Shown: positions 59,638 through 64,000 of the stretch, one piece after another
Layout: each line of letters begins with the position of its first letter
Numbering within the stretch: position 1 is the first letter of the stretch
DNA from: Casuarina equisetifolia
Taxonomy: Eukaryota; Streptophyta; Magnoliopsida; Fagales; Casuarinaceae
Direction of reading: 5' to 3'
DNA: 64,000 bases
NCBI GenBank assembly: GCA_028551475.1
Contig: CM052354.1
Coordinates: 10,871,172 to 10,935,171, forward strand
Translations under genes and position numbers: made by a program
Notes under the pieces: model-generated
The model's database searches: none
Seen by the model: the letters and a program-made list of their open reading frames with translations, nothing else
Told to the model about the DNA's origin: nothing

Positions 59638-62600
59638 ATGACATACAATGGTCTTGAGGGTTGTATTCTCAATAATCAATCTTATGAAAATGAAAGCAGA
59701 ACGAGCAGAGGGGATGAATGTGTAACTGACTCCTTGGAGGATGATGGCTCAAGCTGTTCTTCCAGCAAAGATGCTTTTGGATCATTTTCTTCAAAGTGGT
59801 TGACAGGGAAGAGGGATGAACAGAGTTTCGATGAATAGGAGCTCTCATAAAGCCCCCAACATTTTTATGTGAAAGAGAAAATGATTATACCATTCAGTTT
59901 TCCGATATGGAGGCAATGAAAGAGAAATTTGCTAAGTTGTTGTTAGGTGAAGATGTAACAGGAGGGCGCAAGGGCGTAAGCACTGCCTTAGCATTGTCTA
60001 ATGGAATTACAAATCCAGCAGGTATGCAATATATCCATTTAATTAGTTGAAAGAATTAATTTCATCTGCTGTTGTTACCTAATCTTGTTTTCGGTACTCG
60101 CTTTTACTATGTTATTGTTGAAATATTGTAATATTGTTGTTGGCCTTCTTGGTTATAGGCCCATTATAGACACACGTTGTATAGGCCCATTTTGTTTCCA
60201 TTCATTATTCTTTATAAGTTTCTAGCAGCTTGTTGTATTTGGTTAGAACGAGTTGTATTCTTTCTCATATTATTCTCTATACAGCAGTTTATGATTTCTG
60301 CTTCCAAATACGATTCTTAACAGTTATATCACGTGTCAAACTCATAAAATTCGAAGCCTAAGCATACGAGGGTATTGATATGGAATTAGCAGAATATAAT
60401 ATTTCAACTTTTGGAAACAGTGAAATTGGCGTTTTCTGTTTATGTACTTTTTAGGCGATTGTCCTGGTCAGAGGAAAAAAATTGTGAGTTTCTAGTAAAT
60501 AAAGGATTTGTTAGAATACAACAAAAGTTTTTGGTCTAAGACTCAAAATTTGTATGGAGAATATGTACTCTTTCACAGCCAAACTCGGGCTTTTGAAAGC
60601 AGCTTGCAAAATTTTGTCTCTCCACAGTAGTATTTATGAGATCGTGGCCCATCTTTAGTAAACTTCTTGTCTATTCATTGCATGCCAATGAGAAACATTG
60701 CAGTTTTTTTCACTATATAGTGTGTAATAAATTGGTTTTCAGCAACGGTTTCTGGAGAGTTGTGGAAATTGGAGCCACTGTTTGAAGAAAGGAAGAGCAA
60801 ATGGCGACGAGAAATGGACTGGTTACTCTCCCCTACCAACTATATGGTTGAGTTAGTTCCTGCCAAGCAAAATGGTGCAAATGGCTGGACCCTAGAGGTA
60901 TTTACAATGGAAGTATTAACCCTAATTTTGGTTTGATTTGCATTCAAGCTATATCTATACAAATAATGACGCCAAAAGCCCGTGCTAACATCCACATGAA
61001 CTTGCCAGCACTTCAAAAGTTGGACTATATGCTTATTGTAGGTGATCTCTTTATTCCCGTCAAAACTTATAGAATGTTTTTATCTGTATCTGTAATAATG
61101 TTGATACCATTGATTTCTCATTTGTCAGGAGACACTTGATGCAATGGTAAATACTGAGTTTTGGTATACAGAAGGGAGTAGTGAAGGTCAAAGCAAGAGA
61201 TGGTGGCTTCCGTCACCTCAAGTACCAAAGATGGGGCTCTCTGACACCGAAAGGAAGAAACTACTTCATCATGAAATAGTACATCAAGTATTCAACTGCA
61301 AAATCAATCAATGAAAGTGTTTTGCTTGAAATGCGTATGCCATCTATTATTGGGGATGCTCTTCCCAAGGTATTTAAACTTTTCTATGAGAAGTACTTCA
61401 TCATTCAACCTTTCGAATTTGTTTAAGGAAATCTTTCTTGAAATGCCAAAAGTTGAATTAAACACAAAGGTTCTCATTAGTGGTTTTAGATTTGGTTAGT
61501 TTACCTTAGCACAACGCTACAAAATGTGGACATGGTCTGCATTCTTGAACATCATTTTGAAGATTATTGTTATGATTAGACTTATAGATTAAATTTTGAA
61601 ATTTTTAATCCTCATTGTGGAGTCATAACTTATTGACCACATATCAATTTATGTATTCAATCTTGTAGAATGAAGCTCACATTAGGAGATGCTCAATTCC
61701 TTGAATTTGAAATCTGAACATAGCACTTTTGAGGTCATTAATAAGCTTGAAGTTATTATATTTGCATGGAAAATGAAACTTACAAAGCAAGATAGTGGTA
61801 TATCCCCAGTTCAAACATCATGGTCATTTATAAAGGATCTAATGTAAGAGATGGAAAAGATGGAGTCATTGTTAGGCCGTGTAGAAGCCCTTCTAAATCA
61901 GCTTAAGACCATATATCCGAACCTTCCTTATACATTTCTTGATGTTACAAAAATTCAGTATGGTAAGGTGAGTTATCAAGCATTTATGTTCATTCTACCC
62001 ATTTTCTAAATACATCTCGACATATATGCATTTTTTGGCTATTTTTCTTCTTTGAGGTTTTTAATCCTGCCATATTAAAATGATTTCTCCAGTATGTGCT
62101 TATAGGAACTTATGTATTGTTTGTTATCATAATGGTACTCAAATTTGCATTGCTTTCATTAGGATGGTCTAGTTCATTCTTTAACATTTACGAATATTTG
62201 TCATCATCTAACTGTTTCACTAGGATTAACCTTTACATCATTGCAAAAAGATACTGTGGCGGAAATAAGTGGTAATTTTCCTTTTTCATTCCTGTAGCAT
62301 GTTGGGCATCTAATTCTAAAAGCATATTCTCGTGTTCTTGGAACTTGCCCTATAGTATTCTGTCTAGGATAAGGGACATTTTGCAAGAGGATGCCTTGAG
62401 CAATCCAAATTCACCAATCCCAACACATTGCTTTCTTGACATAAGTCTTTGTGAAACTCCATTGGTTGCTTCACGTGTAAGGCACTCACTGATTGACCAG
62501 ATGAACTTGGCGTCTAGAATGTGTAGTGAAACTCCTTCAAGTACCACATCGGATTTGGAATTGACATATGATGGGATAAAAGCAAGTTCTTTGGCTACAA

Positions 62601-62674
62601 CATCAAGATGGAACAGAGTATGGTGCATTAGGAAAGAGGCCTGTGTGAGTGTTTCTCCTAAAAATTCACCCTGA
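59638..62674 (+). pseudogene. RopGEF (PRONE-domain Rho GTPase exchange factor) pseudogene, copy B
   Basis: Exon 1 starts at the ATG at 59638 ([20 protein letters not shown]) and runs to 60021 before donor GTATGC; it contains TAG and TAA codons (near 59836 and 59848) and a frameshift after FYVKEK, then [19 protein letters not shown]. Exon 2, 60743-60897: [20 protein letters not shown], intact. Exon 3, from 60963: [20 protein letters not shown], but its acceptor AG has become AA. Exon 4, 61129-61369: [17 protein letters not shown], single copy, frameshift near 61295. Exon 5, about 61663-61967, has lost its first 40-50 bp and has stops. Exon 6, 62298-62674: LGNLAYS-like start with a one-base loss, then RVRHSLIDQMN and the conserved C-terminus VSVSPKNSP. 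A solo LTR lies in intron 1. Non-functional, with lesions mostly different from those of copy A. Confidence 0.9.
60116..60322 (+). mobile_element. Solo LTR in RopGEF intron 1, target duplication GTTAT
   Basis: Starts TGTTGAAATATTG, ends TTCTTAACA, 207 bp, with GTTAT on each side (60111-60115 and 60323-60327). Copy A lacks it. TG...CA ends, size, and a TATA-like TTTATAAG (60212) fit a copia LTR. Its start and end resemble the LTRs of the 49-54 kb element (TGTTGAAATACTAG...TTCTTAACA), so it may be of a related family. Confidence 0.88.
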
Positions 62675-62767
62675 TTGAAGGAAACATCAAGACATAATAG
62701 AGTATGGTGCATTGGTAAAGAGGCCTGTACAAGTGTTTCTCCTAAAAATTCACCCTGATTGAAGGAA
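62600..62767 (+). repeat. 84-bp tandem duplication at the RopGEF copy B 3' end
   Basis: ACATCAAGA...GTATGGTGCATT...GTTTCTCCTAAAAATTCACCCTGATTGAAGGAA is present twice in a row (62600 and 62684). Each unit carries the final codons and a TGA stop; the first stop is used. Copy A has one unit. Confidence 0.9.
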
Positions 62768-63474
62768 AAAGGACAGTGGTTTCAACTGATCTTCTTTGCA
62801 AATGATGTTGCTACTATAATATAATGAGATACAAACTAATTTTTGGTAACAATGTCTAGTTATGTTGTTTGCAAACTTTGGATGTACTGCTCGAAAATAT
62901 ATTATAAAGAATTACTATGTGTATGTTGATTATAGCTAGAATTCTTCAATTGATCCACGTAGCATTTAGATTTGTTTGTAAATGCCTTAAGATGAGACAG
63001 GACATAAATGAAACTTATTACAAATTCTTGTATAGAAAGACTTGATTTGGCTTTGGTAAAATCCATAAACTAGGAATATGTTTATAAGGAAAAAAAAGGA
63101 AAAACACTTGATCTTGGAATTTGTCAAAATTTTTTAGATTAATCAACCAATAGATTTAAAATCTTATCATTCTTCATCTTCCATTAGAAAGAGAGTTACA
63201 AAGGATCCAAAGGGATAATTAAAGGCCCAAAACCTTTTATCTTATGTTTTTTGTATACTTAAATATATCTTTTTCTTAATAATTGATTTTAAAGGAAGGA
63301 ATTAAGTCTTTACTAAAATATACTAAAATATAAATACTTGAAATTTTAAAAAAAAATTCAAAGTATCATGTGCATGCTATTACCTAGCAACCATATAAGT
63401 ACCATTAAATCCTAACAATAACACACAATTTCATTAGCACCATAACAATCCCATCCAATGCAATCTAATGTCAA
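62768..63474. other. Gene-free AT-rich stretch downstream of RopGEF copy B
   Basis: Aligns with 9235-10083; shorter because the most AT-rich part of copy A is missing. Confidence 0.7.
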
Positions 63475-63640
63475 AGAGAGCTCCAATATTTCAGCATCTT
63501 AAGTACAAAACATTGAATTCTATGAATGAAAGAAACAACTTTAACATCAAGGGTGCTACATTAATTTTGGCAACCAAATCAATCATAGAAAAGCAAATTC
63601 TTCATCATCATGTACTTGAGACTCCCAAATCAATTGCCAA
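63475..63640 (+). pseudogene. Extra PRONE-exon-like relic, copy B
   Basis: Counterpart of 10085-10260, with CTTAAGTACAAAACATTG for the former CTCAAGTACCAAAGATTG and GAAAGAAACAACTTTAACATC. More diverged from the true exon than copy A's version. Confidence 0.4.
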
Positions 63641-63968
63641 AAATGTTTTTCCATAATTTCAATCTTTTATATTTGAAATTTTCCTCAAATATGTGGAGAA
63701 AAAAGACAAGTTTGGGGAATAATATCAAGTCAAAATAGAATTAGGTGCATTGAAAAGTTCCTTGTACTTTACTCCAGACTCATAGGAAGCGTATGCTTTT
63801 ACATCCAATTCATTATTCTAAGTAGATTGCATACTCTTTCAACAACAAAAGAAAAAAAAAAACTTAAACCCAATAGTAAAATAAGACCAACAGAAATACA
63901 ATTGGTAAAAACAAACTTTACTTTCAATTGAAAATTTAGATGAGAATTGCTAAGTTTAAGAAAATATT

Positions 63969-64000
63969 TCAAAGCAACAATTTATCTATATATTCATCTA
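63969..64000 (-). pseudogene. RLP gene, C-terminal codons only (cut by window end)
   Basis: On the minus strand the last 32 bases encode DEYIDKLLL and a TGA (63971-63969), matching DRYMNRLLF-stop at the end of the RLP pseudogene at 10625. A second RLP copy should continue rightwards. Whether it is intact cannot be seen. Confidence 0.65.

Larger units (their letters stand above)
54430..64000. repeat. Segmental duplication, copy B (continues beyond the window)
   Basis: Matches copy A (1935-10660) in the same orientation, over about 8 kb of alignable DNA once insertions are removed. The last 32 bases of the window align with the final codons of the RLP gene in copy A, so the duplicate almost certainly continues to the right. 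The region between the copies (10.7-54.3 kb) includes the rest of the RLP gene, a partial third flank copy and all the copia elements. Confidence 0.88.

Overview
This is nuclear DNA from a flowering plant, most likely a woody eudicot. The evidence is several Ty1/copia elements with plant-type primer sites, a plant LINE, a receptor-like protein (RLP) with plant leucine-rich repeats, PRONE-domain RopGEF genes, an eRF3 gene with plant-like exon structure, and AT-rich intergenic DNA. The species cannot be named from the sequence alone. I see no clearly intact protein-coding gene; nearly everything recognisable is a retroelement or a decayed gene.

Layout. 1-1510: a minus-strand copia element cut by the window edge. 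1532-1948: a relic of an unassigned acidic protein next to its LTR. About 1935-10660: copy A of a segmental duplication. It holds a short solo-LTR-like insert, an inserted block (4932-6139) with a related gene relic plus LTR, a RopGEF pseudogene on +, and the 3' end of an RLP pseudogene on - that continues to 13267. 13.3-16.4 kb: mostly unassigned, with a partial third copy of the duplicated flank near 15.5-16.2 kb. 16.45-18.31 kb: a degenerate tandem array of about 225-bp units enclosing a GAPDH gene fragment. 18.4-24 kb: AT-rich DNA and several exon-like but unassigned stretches. 24.3-29.6 kb: the 5' half of an eRF3 (translation release factor GTPase) gene on -, expanded by intronic tandem repeats. 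30.2-37.4 kb: a decayed copia element with a 1.7-kb solo LTR nested in gag. 37.4-41 kb: unassigned, with two exon-like stretches. 41.05-46.46 kb: a copia element inserted into the zinc knuckle of an older copia relic. 49.06-54.28 kb: a third complete-length copia element. About 54.43 kb to the end: copy B of the segmental duplication, carrying a 5'-truncated LINE (with its own nested solo LTR), a second RopGEF pseudogene with a solo LTR in an intron, and the first codons of a second RLP copy exactly at the window end.

The two duplicate copies keep the same gene order (flank, RopGEF, RLP tail) but carry different lesions, so they decayed separately after duplicating. Five retroelement insertions have exact target-site duplications of 5 bp or more that I could read directly (ATTAG, CAATT, ATCTT, CTTAG, GTTAT), the LINE has a 16-17 bp duplication with a poly(A) tail, and a sixth short insert has ATATC. 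They allow the nesting order to be reconstructed. I found no convincing undescribed molecular system. The most unusual items are the gene-relic-plus-LTR association seen twice, the tandemly repeated PRONE exon, and the 12-residue repeat array inside a copia gag.
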